A stretch of 64,000 bases of DNA from Ornithinibacillus californiensis. Its GTDB lineage: Bacteria; Bacillota; Bacilli; Bacillales; Amphibacillaceae. The stretch is from NCBI RefSeq assembly GCF_001038485.1, contig NZ_LDUE01000018.1, positions 1 to 64,000 of the forward strand. Reading direction: 5' to 3'. The position numbers and the translations under genes are program-made. Below, in pieces: positions 35,593 through 44,498 of the stretch (positions are counted from its first letter, which is position 1; the number at the start of each line of letters is the position of its first letter). A model generated the notes under the pieces. That model was not told the DNA's origin. It ran no database searches and saw only the letters and a program-made list of their open reading frames with translations.

Positions 35593-35676
35593 GTTCCTTC
35601 AATTCGGGGTGTAAAACTTAAGTTGTAAATAGTCTTTTTCATCCATTCATATTCACTTTAGCTAACCTTAATCGCG

Positions 35677-35805
35677 TTACATTAAATCTGCTATTACTTG
35701 TAAAGCATTAGCAATATCTGCTATCTGATTAGCAATAAATGCTAAGGATAGCGCTGCTACTATAAAGCTAGCTAATTTAATGTATTGATAAGTTTTGTCA
35801 TTCAT
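35677..35805 (-). CDS. Small membrane protein, 42 aa, unknown
   Basis: An ATG at 35805 follows GAGGGGTGAGTAC and opens a 42-codon frame: a charged start (MNDKTYQYIK), one hydrophobic segment (LASFIVAALSLAFIAN), then a hydrophobic, heptad-like tail (QIADIANALQVIADLM). A single-span or membrane-surface helix protein is likely. It lies 100 bp downstream of the secreted-protein gene on the same strand. No known family is recognised. Confidence 0.6.
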   Translation of the reverse strand: MNDKTYQYIKLASFIVAALSLAFIANQIADIANALQVIADLM

Positions 35806-35905
35806 ACGTACTCACCCCTCTTTTATCAAGATAACAAATTCTTGCTTGTTATCTAAAACCTATGAATCTAAGTATAATTATTTTAATTTTACCCATGAAA
35901 ATCTA

Positions 35906-37246
35906 TTAATAATCATAATTCACATCAATCTTTTGGTAGGCTCTAGTTGTACTTCCTTGTGATCCTGGAACATGGAAATAGACATAATCTCTGATATCCA
36001 TACTCGCGTAAGTTCCAGATGATTTCCAACCTGTTGATGGAATGAATCGTTCTCCACTGCTATAGGTAGACATGGTCCATCTTGCATAATCATAATATTG
36101 GCTTCCGATTTCATTTACATTTGGACCAGATGACATGGAGAAACTATAGCTAATGCTAAATGGCCAGGATAAGCTGACACTATATGTTGGTCCGCCTGAA
36201 TCACTAGGTCCCCATTCTCCAATTTCATCACTATCATATGGAATATCATGATCTACCTTTACATCTTCAATAAATGAACCATTATAAGTATACGGTTGCA
36301 TATATTCTTTTACGACAAAATAATCGTATCCAGATACAGATTCACTGGTTTGTTGATATAACTTCCAATCCGTATAGACCTTTCCAAACGTCGTATAGTT
36401 ATACTTGGCATAGGCTATATGATCATAAGAATCCTTTCTCAACGTTAATCCAGCTAAAGCTGCGTTTTCTTGAAACAAGCCCATCGAAGCATTTTTATCA
36501 GATTGATAGGATTCTTCGATTTCTGCAGTTCTTATCTGGTCATCTAGTATCACTTGAAGGTAATCCTCTAACCGTAATTTTAAATTGCCATTTGGTCCCT
36601 CACTATTGATTGTTGCCGAAAAAACTTTATTTACAGCAGTATTATCTAATGAATAGCCAATTACTTGTTTAGCATCTTCATTTTTTTCTGCCAGACTATG
36701 TGGATTTTCCTTTAATTTACCCTTTTCATTATTCACACTGTCCTCTAAAAAAGAAAACTGCATGGATTCCCCGCTATCCCCTAGAACATCTACCGTAACA
36801 TCAGATAATCCTAATAGGGTTTTATATTCATTAAACGTTACATTTTCTCCGTACAGATAAATCTTTTCCCCATTCTTTAACATTTGCTGTAACGACTTTT
36901 GTAACGAGTCATTACTTCTTACTTCATTAATCGGGAAAGCTAGACCATCAACTTTTTCTAGATTACTTATTTGCTTTGCTTCCGTTAGTGCCAACGTTGA
37001 AACATTTAAATTTCCATTTTTTAAGGTTTGTTGAATCGGAACTAAAGCTTCATCCTTATTGGCAAGCAAGTTTTGAAAAGCTGTGCTCGCTTCATCGTTA
37101 GCAAAAAACATAACACTCTTTCCGGAGTTAGGTGAATCAACCTGCGCCATTACATTTTTCGTATTAATCGAGTACGGGGCTAAAAGCATCACTGCTACTA
37201 AACCAACAACACTTAATACTGTCAAAAAACGTTTCCACTTTAACAA
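35906..37246 (-). CDS. Secreted protein of unknown function, 446 aa
   Basis: It starts at TTG 37246, seven bases after AGGAGGAG. A signal peptide with likely cleavage after VMA (residue 34) is followed by a helix-rich N-terminal part (35-200) and a middle segment. The C-terminal part (about 265-446) is rich in Y, S, T and G, with alternating hydrophobic residues (TYSVSLSWPFSISYSFSMSS). This amphipathic-strand pattern is also seen in beta-pore-forming or autotransported proteins, but no family is recognised. There is no anchor motif. Neighbours give no functional clue. Confidence 0.8.
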   Translation of the reverse strand: MLKWKRFLTVLSVVGLVAVMLLAPYSINTKNVMAQVDSPNSGKSVMFFANDEASTAFQNLLANKDEALVPIQQTLKNGNLNVSTLALTEAKQISNLEKVDGLAFPINEVRSNDSLQKSLQQMLKNGEKIYLYGENVTFNEYKTLLGLSDVTVDVLGDSGESMQFSFLEDSVNNEKGKLKENPHSLAEKNEDAKQVIGYSLDNTAVNKVFSATINSEGPNGNLKLRLEDYLQVILDDQIRTAEIEESYQSDKNASMGLFQENAALAGLTLRKDSYDHIAYAKYNYTTFGKVYTDWKLYQQTSESVSGYDYFVVKEYMQPYTYNGSFIEDVKVDHDIPYDSDEIGEWGPSDSGGPTYSVSLSWPFSISYSFSMSSGPNVNEIGSQYYDYARWTMSTYSSGERFIPSTGWKSSGTYASMDIRDYVYFHVPGSQGSTTRAYQKIDVNYDY

Positions 37247-37639
37247 TCTAATCTCCTCCTAATTCGTTTCTAATGCTCCGAACAAATAATGCTTCATAGA
37301 ATTTTTGTCTACCACCCACCTATCCGAGTAATTTAATTTATTTTATATGGGTTGTAGTTTTAATTAGAGAATAGTTATATCATAGGATTCATCTTGTAAT
37401 TTTCAATAATTGGACGCTCATTATAAGAATTCTAGCGGTTACCCATATGAAATCTAGTTAATTTTTATAAAAGGAGGACTTATTGTTTTTTCTTCATGTC
37501 ATATTGTAATATAATTGCGAATATTTTGAAATGGGTAATATTTACTGAAAATATTTGTAAAATAACGAGTATTATGGTGTGCTCTTAATTGCATAGATTG
37601 GTGAAATTTTACTATTTTCATCCGCGAATTTTAGCCACT
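37247..37639. other. AT-rich intergenic region
   Basis: No gene, promoter or RNA that I can support. An AGGAGG at 37473-37478 leads only to an eight-codon frame. The repeats that begin at 37640 are listed separately. Confidence 0.4.
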
Positions 37640-37812
37640 TGTAAGTCGGCAGTCACAGTTACTGTCCCTCTGTCCCTCTGGGAGATCTCTACTGTCACCT
37701 GTCTCTATCAAATAAAGGCTGGTATGAAAAGGTTCCGGGACAAGGGGACAGGTTCACTGTCCCAGCCCAGCTATTGCTTGGGACAAGGAACCTGTCCCTC
37801 TGTCCCAGACAG
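37640..37812. repeat. Cluster of GGGACA-type palindromic repeats
   Basis: Several overlapping copies of GGGACAGG, CTGTCCC and GGGACAAGGAACCTGTCCC type units with the potential to form several hairpins, for example 37784-37790 (GGGACAA) with the downstream TGTCCC. This is the largest cluster of the family in the window. The apparent reading frames across it are produced by the repeats. Confidence 0.65.
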
Positions 37813-37940
37813 AGTGCAACCAACACCCTGCCTAAGTAACACACCTCGTATAAATAACAGCTAACTATCAATGGTTGAAGTCCTGAGAAGAAGTAATCCC
37901 CCACACTTTGCTCTAACAGAGGTGGATTACTTCTTCTATT
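37806..37940. repeat. Dispersed intergenic element with a 3' hairpin (copy 1)
   Basis: The block contains CAGAGTGCAACCAACACCCTG, a spacer with CAATGGTTGAAGT, and a long hairpin: AGAAGTAATCC with GGATTACTTCT. A similar block with the same order lies at 51601-51725. The hairpin could end transcripts from either side, including the fructan operon. The layout resembles the 3' part of small toxin-type loci, but no hydrophobic peptide frame is left. Confidence 0.5.
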
Positions 37941-38040
37941 AATGACAAGTGCGACAATAGCAATAATCGTTGTCAGTCCTAACTACTGGCATCTGCTTCT
38001 TAAGAACATGTGATCCAACAGTAGTTATAAATAATCTTTC

Positions 38041-39009
38041 CTAATCTCTCTCAATAGATTCAATTAAAAAGTCCTCAATCTGATGTAAAGCAGGCATCGA
38101 TGGAATACCTCCTCTACGCTCAGCAACATACGCTCCCATCGCATTACCAAATTGCAAAACTTCTAATAAGCTTTCTTTAGCTATTTCCCTGTTTAATAGA
38201 TTATTGACCAACAAGTAATGTAAAACGCCCGCAAAAAATGCATCACCACATCCTGTTGTATCAACAGCTTTTACTTTATAACTCTGACAAAAAGAAAGCT
38301 CGCCATTATGAAATACGTAACTTCCTTCCGATCCTGATGTAACAAAAAGTAAAAATAGATTATATGTTTCATATAATTCTTTTGCTCCAGTTTTTATATC
38401 ATCTGTCCCAGTTAAAAACTCTAACTCTTCTTCAGATACTTTTACAATGTCCGCATATTTCATGACGGTGAGAATTTCCTGTTTTGCATTTTCTAGGTTA
38501 CCCCATAAAGGTGGTCGTAAATTTACATCAAAAGAAACCTTCACTTTTTGAAGTTTTGCATATTCTAGTGCTTCTATTGTTGCAGTACGTGACGGTTCAT
38601 CAGTCATGGATAAAGATCCCACATGAAAGATTCGTGAATTAGCGATAATATCAAAGTTAATATCTTCCTTTGCTAGCATCATGTCAGCACCTGGATTTCT
38701 GTAAAAGCTGAATGATCTTTCACCATGATCGTCAATATGCACAAACGCCAATGTCGTATTAACCTCTGAATAAACAATACCCTCAGTTTGCACATTTTTG
38801 GACTTCAATGTAGATAATAAGATATCGCCGAAACTATCTCTACCTATACACCCAATAAAATTGGTTCGCATGCCCAAATTAGACAGTGCAACAAGAACAT
38901 TTCCCGGTGCCCCTCCAGGGTTAGCCTCAAAAACAGGATTACCTTGTTCATTTTTACCTATAGGAGTAAAATCGATTAGAATCTCTCCTAGTGCAGTTAC
39001 ATCATTCAT
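38041..39009 (-). CDS. scrK: Fructokinase (PfkB family)
   Basis: The 322-residue kinase begins at ATG 39009 after AAGGTGAT. PfkB signatures are GGAPGNVLVALSNLG near residue 35 and DTTGCGDAFFAG near 245, with the catalytic aspartate. The sequence is of the bacterial fructokinase/ScrK type (LGEILIDF start, NPGGAPGNV, SFYRNPGADMML). It phosphorylates free fructose to fructose 6-phosphate. It is the last gene of the GH32 operon and receives the fructose released by GH32. An intercistronic hairpin at 39039-39073 may reduce its expression. Confidence 0.9.
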   Translation of the reverse strand: MNDVTALGEILIDFTPIGKNEQGNPVFEANPGGAPGNVLVALSNLGMRTNFIGCIGRDSFGDILLSTLKSKNVQTEGIVYSEVNTTLAFVHIDDHGERSFSFYRNPGADMMLAKEDINFDIIANSRIFHVGSLSMTDEPSRTATIEALEYAKLQKVKVSFDVNLRPPLWGNLENAKQEILTVMKYADIVKVSEEELEFLTGTDDIKTGAKELYETYNLFLLFVTSGSEGSYVFHNGELSFCQSYKVKAVDTTGCGDAFFAGVLHYLLVNNLLNREIAKESLLEVLQFGNAMGAYVAERRGGIPSMPALHQIEDFLIESIERD

Positions 39010-39038
39010 CAAAATCACCTTCACCTTATATAAAAATA

Positions 39039-39073
39039 ACTAGAGGGTTGTTATTTCAAACACTCCCTCTAGT
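39039..39073 (-). terminator. Intercistronic hairpin between GH32 and fructokinase genes
   Basis: A perfect 9-bp stem (ACTAGAGGG at 39039-39047 with 39065-39073) followed on the minus strand by TTATTTTTA. Probably a leaky terminator. Confidence 0.6.
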
Positions 39074-39111
39074 CTAATGAATTAATTAAATAGTCTTATA
39101 GATAATAATTA

Positions 39112-40563
39112 TTACACAGAAGGAACTTTTATTTTCCCCTGTATCACGTTAACTTGACCATTAGTAGTAAAAAGTGAAATACTTTCACATGTTTTATCAG
39201 GATATACTAGACTAGTCAGTGAAAGTTCTCCATCATTCACAAGAACTTCTAACGATGATGAGTCCATAATAATCCGTAGATTAATTTTCTCCGTTCCATT
39301 TAACGTTAAACTCTGTGGTAAAGAGAACATATCAGAAAAATCAATCTCACCTGAATTACTTCTATCTAAAGTTAATGTGCTTGTAACTGTATCTATACTA
39401 ATTATAGAATATTGGTCTTCTGTATGATATATTTTCAGACCGTAGCTTTTGGCATCTGTATTATCAATAGTAAGCTCTACATCTGCATAGGATTCATTAA
39501 GCTCAAAACGATGTTCGCTCTTAATAGGAAGGTCACTTATTTCTTCTCTAATTTGGAAATATGAAGTTAGTTCCCTTACAGGCTTTTGAACAACTAGCAA
39601 ATCCTCATTTACCTTACGAAGCGTAAGCTCCCTTGGTAAACTCATCTGCCCTCTCCAACCATCAGTTGGCACCTGATTAGCATATCTCCAATTAGTCATC
39701 CATGAGAGATAAATTCTCCTACCATCTTCCATAGGTATATCAGAGAAGCTAACACCTGCATAGTTATCCTTACCAAAATCTAACCATTTTGTTTCCGTAT
39801 TATCTGGTTTAAAACTTGAACCATCAAAGGAACCAATAAAGTATTGTGTTCTTGAGCCATGTTCGGTTTTTCCGTTATCACCAACACTGACGAATAGAAC
39901 CCACTTTTTATCATTAGAATTTTCAATCGTTAATTCAAATAAGTCAGGACATTCCCAAACTCCTACATGTGAACCGATATCCTCGCCAAACTCGCTTTCA
40001 AAATTCCAATCAATTAAGTTAGGAGAAGAGTAAAAGGAGATGCTTTGACCTGTAGCCAAAGACATGATCCACTTATTAGTCTGTTCGTGCCAAAAGACTT
40101 TTGGATCTCTAAAGTCAATTTTTGTTTGATGTTTGAGAACGGGATTTCCATCATACTTCTTCCAGGTTCTTCCTTGATCCGTACTAAATGCCAAGCTTTG
40201 TGTCTGTACTGGGGGCAATTCTTGACCACGGTCTAGGTGGTGTGTGAATATCGCTACAATTCCTGGATCACCTTCTGGAAAAAGACCAGATGTATTATTC
40301 CAATCAATTACAGCACTCCCTGAAAATATTGTACCGAGCTCATCTGGAAATAAAGCAATATCCAACTCATTCCATGTAATTAAATCTTTACTTACAGCAT
40401 GTCCCCAATGCATGGGGCCCCAAACACTATCATTAGGATTATGTTGATAAAATAAATGATATTCACCTTTGAAATATACCAGCCCATTTGGGTCATTCAT
40501 CCAATTACTTTTAGGGGAAAAATGTAATGCTGGTCTATATTTCTCAACGCTATTAATTTTCAA
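39112..40563 (-). CDS. GH32 beta-fructosidase / sucrose-type hydrolase
   Basis: The 483-residue enzyme starts at TTG 40563 after AGGAGGT. GH32 motifs are WMNDPNG (residues 21-27; D24 nucleophile), FSGSAV, FRDPKV near 155 (transition-state aspartate) and WECPDLF near 207 (acid/base glutamate). The C-terminal beta-sandwich follows. There is no signal peptide, so it acts inside the cell. Because the operon encodes an ABC importer rather than a PTS, the substrate is probably unphosphorylated fructo-oligosaccharide or sucrose rather than sucrose 6-phosphate. It releases fructose for the adjacent kinase. Confidence 0.92.
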   Translation of the reverse strand: MKINSVEKYRPALHFSPKSNWMNDPNGLVYFKGEYHLFYQHNPNDSVWGPMHWGHAVSKDLITWNELDIALFPDELGTIFSGSAVIDWNNTSGLFPEGDPGIVAIFTHHLDRGQELPPVQTQSLAFSTDQGRTWKKYDGNPVLKHQTKIDFRDPKVFWHEQTNKWIMSLATGQSISFYSSPNLIDWNFESEFGEDIGSHVGVWECPDLFELTIENSNDKKWVLFVSVGDNGKTEHGSRTQYFIGSFDGSSFKPDNTETKWLDFGKDNYAGVSFSDIPMEDGRRIYLSWMTNWRYANQVPTDGWRGQMSLPRELTLRKVNEDLLVVQKPVRELTSYFQIREEISDLPIKSEHRFELNESYADVELTIDNTDAKSYGLKIYHTEDQYSIISIDTVTSTLTLDRSNSGEIDFSDMFSLPQSLTLNGTEKINLRIIMDSSSLEVLVNDGELSLTSLVYPDKTCESISLFTTNGQVNVIQGKIKVPSV

Positions 40564-40576
40564 TTTTTACCTCCTG

Positions 40577-42181
40577 TTAGTTCACTGTTCTGTCATAAGC
40601 CTCTTGTTTAAGTTGAAGCCAGCTGTCGATGTTTAGTCTTTCAAGTTCTTGTAAATATTCATCCCATTCTTCGTCTACTGTTCCATTCATTATCCATTCA
40701 GCACGTTTTCTATTTGTATACTCTATTAGATCTGTTTCAATAGTTGTAAGCTCTTCTATTTCTTCTAATGAATAATAAACATGTGGATAATAATTTTCAT
40801 TCTTAATGTATGGAACAATATACTCTTTTAATAAATCTAGTCTCCATGCAGCATCGTCTGGTTTAGTAGTAACCGTTCCATAATATTCATCAAGAATAGC
40901 AAGTGGACCAGCAATATTTGTTTTTTCTCTTAATTCAACAGGCGCTGAGCCTTCTAATGGAAGATGCTTTAACATACCTGTTGCTTCATCTAATTCAAAG
41001 ATATTTTGTTGTTCTGTGTCACCATAAGTACCCCAGTTATTTTGGACAGAATGATGTGGATCATATAGTTGATCAATCCACTTGGCTGTTAGCTCTAAAT
41101 TTTTATTGGAGCTAGTAATAACCATTCTTCCACGGTCAAAACCTACACCGCCATTTTGTTGCACTATAATTCTTTCACCTGTTGGACCTTCTAATGTAGG
41201 TAACACTTGATAGTCATCACTCATACCAGTGACATTCGCTTTATCCCATGTGAAATATAACCCGTATCGATCACCTTTAGAAATAAATGTGTTCCAATCT
41301 TGTTCAAATGCTTCTTGATCTATTAGACCAAGTTCATATAGCTCGTTCAAGTAATTAATCTGGTCTTTATACCCTTCCTGCATAGCAGTAAATATTACTT
41401 CACCATCTTCTGAAACAACAGTATGATCCCCGTTATCCCCTAATCCAATGGAACCTAATATAATTGCTGGATCTTGATCCCAACCATTAATAATGGTACC
41501 CATTGGTATTTCATCTTGTTCACCATTACCATTTGGATCTTGTGTTTTAAAGGCTATTAATACTTCTTTTAACTCTTCATAATTAGTTGGCATATCTAAT
41601 CCCAATTCATCTAACCATTTAACGTTAATCCATGGTAAACCACCAACTACTTGAATACGCTCCGTTCCATTTCCTAATTCCTCAATCCAAGGAAAACTAT
41701 AAATATGCCCATCAGGTGCAGTAATCCAATCTCTATATTCAGGTCTAGCATCTAGCACCTTTTTAAGATTAGGCATATGTTCGTCAATAAGATCTTCTAC
41801 TGGGACAATTGTTCCATCTTCCGCATAATTTAGTAAATCATAATTACTAAAACCAGCATCTAAAATTGCATCTGGTAATTCCCCACTTGCTAGTGCTAAG
41901 TTTCTCTTTTCAGTAAAAGCATCATGCGTATAATTTTTCCAATCAATATGAACTCCTGTTTTTTCCTCAAGTCTTTGATATATGAGCTTTTCGTTAGGGT
42001 CAGTAGGCGCTAAAGGAGAACTCTGCGTCATAAATTTAAGTGTTACTTCCTCTTCTAATGGAAACTCTACATTCTCTAATTCATAATTAGGTGAAGATGC
42101 ACTATCTTTATCACCACTGCAACCTGCTAAAATAATTCCGCTTATTAATAAAATTGATAATATCTTAGTTATGCCTTTCAT
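40577..42181 (-). CDS. Sugar ABC transporter substrate-binding lipoprotein (LplA type)
   Basis: From ATG 42181, which follows GGGAGGT, the protein has 534 residues with lipobox LAGC (lipidated C21). It is a long family 1 solute-binding protein of the LplA/YtcQ kind, usual length about 500-550, and shows the ENVEFPLEEEVTLKFMTQSS segment typical of these. It captures oligosaccharides for the two LplB/YtcP-like permeases. No ATPase is encoded in the operon, so a shared MsmX-type ATPase elsewhere is expected. A start at 42241 has no ribosome site. Confidence 0.9.
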   Translation of the reverse strand: MKGITKILSILLISGIILAGCSGDKDSASSPNYELENVEFPLEEEVTLKFMTQSSPLAPTDPNEKLIYQRLEEKTGVHIDWKNYTHDAFTEKRNLALASGELPDAILDAGFSNYDLLNYAEDGTIVPVEDLIDEHMPNLKKVLDARPEYRDWITAPDGHIYSFPWIEELGNGTERIQVVGGLPWINVKWLDELGLDMPTNYEELKEVLIAFKTQDPNGNGEQDEIPMGTIINGWDQDPAIILGSIGLGDNGDHTVVSEDGEVIFTAMQEGYKDQINYLNELYELGLIDQEAFEQDWNTFISKGDRYGLYFTWDKANVTGMSDDYQVLPTLEGPTGERIIVQQNGGVGFDRGRMVITSSNKNLELTAKWIDQLYDPHHSVQNNWGTYGDTEQQNIFELDEATGMLKHLPLEGSAPVELREKTNIAGPLAILDEYYGTVTTKPDDAAWRLDLLKEYIVPYIKNENYYPHVYYSLEEIEELTTIETDLIEYTNRKRAEWIMNGTVDEEWDEYLQELERLNIDSWLQLKQEAYDRTVN

Positions 42182-42300
42182 AATAAACCTCCCTGTTTTT
42201 ATACTCATCATTGATAAATTAGATTGAAATCTAAGGACCATTTTACTAGATGAATAACAATATACTAGTCACCACCTCCTTAATTAATTTCATCGAACTA

Positions 42301-43179
42301 TTATTTCAATGATCCAACCATTACTCCCTTTTCAAAGTATTTTTGGAAGAATGGATACATTATAAGTAAAGGCAAGCTAGAAACTACAATGGATGCATAT
42401 TTTATTTTTTCCGCGATTTTACTTAACTCTGCTGCAGCCTGCATATCATTGATCATGCCAGGTTGAACTTCATTTTGAATAAGAATGGATCTTAATACAA
42501 GTTGTAATGGATAAAGATCTTGGTCTTCTAAGTAGATCATTGCATTAAAATATGAATTCCATTGACCTACAAAGGCGTATAGTGCAATTACAAAAATAAC
42601 AGGTTTAGCTAATGGCAAGACGATTTTCAGAAATATTTGAAGTTCTGAAGCACCGTCCATTTTTGCTGCCTCTTTTAATTCCTTTGGAAGTCCCTTAAAA
42701 AATGTCCTTACCAATATAATGTTCCAAACCGCAACGGAACCTGGTAGAATAATTGCCCATATTGAATTGATTAAACCTAAATCTTTTATTAATAAATAGG
42801 TTGGTATTAATCCCCCATTAAAGAACATAGTTACTAAGAAAAATATCATAAAAAAGTTTTTTCCTTTAAAACCTTCTACCGACAGTGGATATGCAGCAAG
42901 AACAGTAAAAACGATGGTTATTAGTGTAAAGCCCACTGCATAAAGGATAGAGTTTAAAAAGCTCCTAACGATTAAATCATCTTGAAACACTCTTCTATAA
43001 CCTTCAAGCGTCCAATCAGAAGGATTAAAGGATATTCCTTTACTTAACAGAACACTTGGATCTAAAAATGATCCCAAAAGCACATACAATAAAGGGAATA
43101 TTATAATTAACGCAATAAATACTAGTAAAATCTTATTGAAAAAAAGTATCGCTCTATCTTTTCTTGAATAATTATGCAT
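42301..43179 (-). CDS. Sugar ABC transporter permease (YtcP/LplC type)
   Basis: This 292-residue permease has six spans and the EAA loop EAAKMDGASELQIFLKIVLPLAKP (about residues 165-190). The C-terminal sequence FQKYFEKGVMVGSLKG-like ending is typical of the YtcP/LplC permeases. It pairs with the LplB-like permease encoded 18 bp upstream. The start follows GGGAGGGAATAATAGG. Confidence 0.92.
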   Translation of the reverse strand: MHNYSRKDRAILFFNKILLVFIALIIIFPLLYVLLGSFLDPSVLLSKGISFNPSDWTLEGYRRVFQDDLIVRSFLNSILYAVGFTLITIVFTVLAAYPLSVEGFKGKNFFMIFFLVTMFFNGGLIPTYLLIKDLGLINSIWAIILPGSVAVWNIILVRTFFKGLPKELKEAAKMDGASELQIFLKIVLPLAKPVIFVIALYAFVGQWNSYFNAMIYLEDQDLYPLQLVLRSILIQNEVQPGMINDMQAAAELSKIAEKIKYASIVVSSLPLLIMYPFFQKYFEKGVMVGSLK

Positions 43180-43197
43180 CCTATTATTCCCTCCCTT

Positions 43198-44166
43198 TTA
43201 ATATAGGCTTTCACCTTTAGATAGTTTTTTAACAACATTATTGGCAAATATTAGTAGTACAACATTAATGATTGAATTGAACAACCCAACCGCTGTAGAG
43301 TAGGAATAATCACCTAATTGTAAACCTCTCTTATACACATAAGTTGGTAAAATCTCTGAAGCTGGTAAGTTTAAATCAGTTTGTAATAGATAGGCCTTTT
43401 CAAATCCAATAGCCATGATACCCCCAACAGAAAGGATTAACAACACAGCAATCACTGGCTTCAATGTTGGCAAATCAATATGAATCATTCTTTGAAAGAG
43501 TGACGCACCATCTAATGTTGCGGCTTCATGTAATTGTGGATCCACATTTGCAAGTGCTGCAACGTAAATTATGGATGCCCATCCAGCTGTTTGCCATATA
43601 CCAGAAAAGATATAAATAGGTCTAAACATGTCTGGGTCTGTCATAAACGGGACGGGACTATTAGTAAACATAGAGAAAATGGTATTAATCGGACCCGTTG
43701 GTGATAATAGGATAAAAATCATCCCCGCAACAATTACTACCGAGATAAAGTTTGGTGCATAAAGTACTAGTTGAATATTTTTCTTTACCATTGCTCTCCT
43801 AATCTGGTTAAGCATTAAAGCTAATATAATAGGGATTGGAAAGCCGATTATTAATTCTAAGAAACTTAATTTAATCGTATTTAAGAAAATGTTCAAGAAG
43901 TTTGGAGATGTTAGAAATTCCTTAAAGTGTTCTAAACCTACCCAATCACTCCCTAATATCCCTTTCATAGCACTAAAATCTTTAAATGCAATTAGCGCCC
44001 CATACATAGGTATGTAATTAAAAATAAAAACAACTATAACTGCAGGTGCTAAAAACAAATATAACGTGTAATTACTTTTAAAATATTGTAAAAAGCTTTG
44101 TTCTGTTCTATCTTTAATCTTGCTTTTTTTCATAGATTTTATTTTCTTATTTATGGGCTCTTCCAT
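43198..44166 (-). CDS. Sugar ABC transporter permease (LplB type)
   Basis: A 322-residue permease starting at ATG 44166 after GGGGGAGG; a TTG 30 bp upstream is in frame. It has a basic N-terminal tail (NKKIKSMKKSKIKDR), six spans, and the EAA loop HEAATLDGASLFQRMIHIDLPTLKP. It belongs to the LplB/YteP group that imports oligosaccharides with LplA-like binding proteins. It is the first gene of the fructan operon and is controlled by the operators at 44269-44327. Confidence 0.92.
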   Translation of the reverse strand: MEEPINKKIKSMKKSKIKDRTEQSFLQYFKSNYTLYLFLAPAVIVVFIFNYIPMYGALIAFKDFSAMKGILGSDWVGLEHFKEFLTSPNFLNIFLNTIKLSFLELIIGFPIPIILALMLNQIRRAMVKKNIQLVLYAPNFISVVIVAGMIFILLSPTGPINTIFSMFTNSPVPFMTDPDMFRPIYIFSGIWQTAGWASIIYVAALANVDPQLHEAATLDGASLFQRMIHIDLPTLKPVIAVLLILSVGGIMAIGFEKAYLLQTDLNLPASEILPTYVYKRGLQLGDYSYSTAVGLFNSIINVVLLIFANNVVKKLSKGESLY

Positions 44167-44266
44167 ACTTGATAAACCTCCCCCTACAATCCTCAAGCTA
44201 AGTTAAATACTGTAAAAATACTTTTTCTATATTCCAAACAGCTGATAGAGTACATTAATTTCCATA

Positions 44267-44327
44267 TGTCAACCGCTTGATATATTTTCTATATTAAACG
44301 CTTTCATTTTTTGTGTCAACCGCTTGA
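44267..44327 (-). promoter_or_regulatory. Promoter with two LacI operators and a cre-like site, fructan operon
   Basis: On the minus strand, TTGACA (44314-44319), a 17-bp spacer and TAATAT (44291-44296). Operator 2 (TCAACCGCTTGA, 44316-44327) contains the -35 box, and operator 1 (identical core, 44269-44280) lies just downstream of the expected transcription start. Between them ATTAAACGCTTTCA (44293-44306) is close to a CcpA cre site. This suggests local repression plus carbon catabolite repression. Confidence 0.85.
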
Positions 44328-44401
44328 CCTATATTTGTAAAAAAATAAAAAACAAATTGTGACATTTTTTTCATAATGAACTTGCATATGCTTAATGAGA
44401 A

Positions 44402-44437
44402 AATTAAAACCACCCATAAATGAGTGGTCTTAATTTT
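44402..44437 (-). terminator. Terminator of the lacI-type gene
   Basis: AATTAAAACCAC at 44402-44413 pairs with the segment ending TTAATT at 44434 (one mismatch and a small loop). On the minus strand T-rich TTTTAATTTTCT follows. It separates the regulator from the transport operon. Confidence 0.75.
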
Positions 44438-44498
44438 TGAGCTGACAATACCTTCAAAGGGATCACTTATCAAACTACTACTTTTTGAGTTACTAAGG

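Noticed and set aside
37589-37904. Reading frames of 91 codons (plus) and 69 codons (minus) across the GGGACA repeat cluster
   Set aside because: They are generated by the palindromic repeat units, have no ribosome sites and no protein-like composition.
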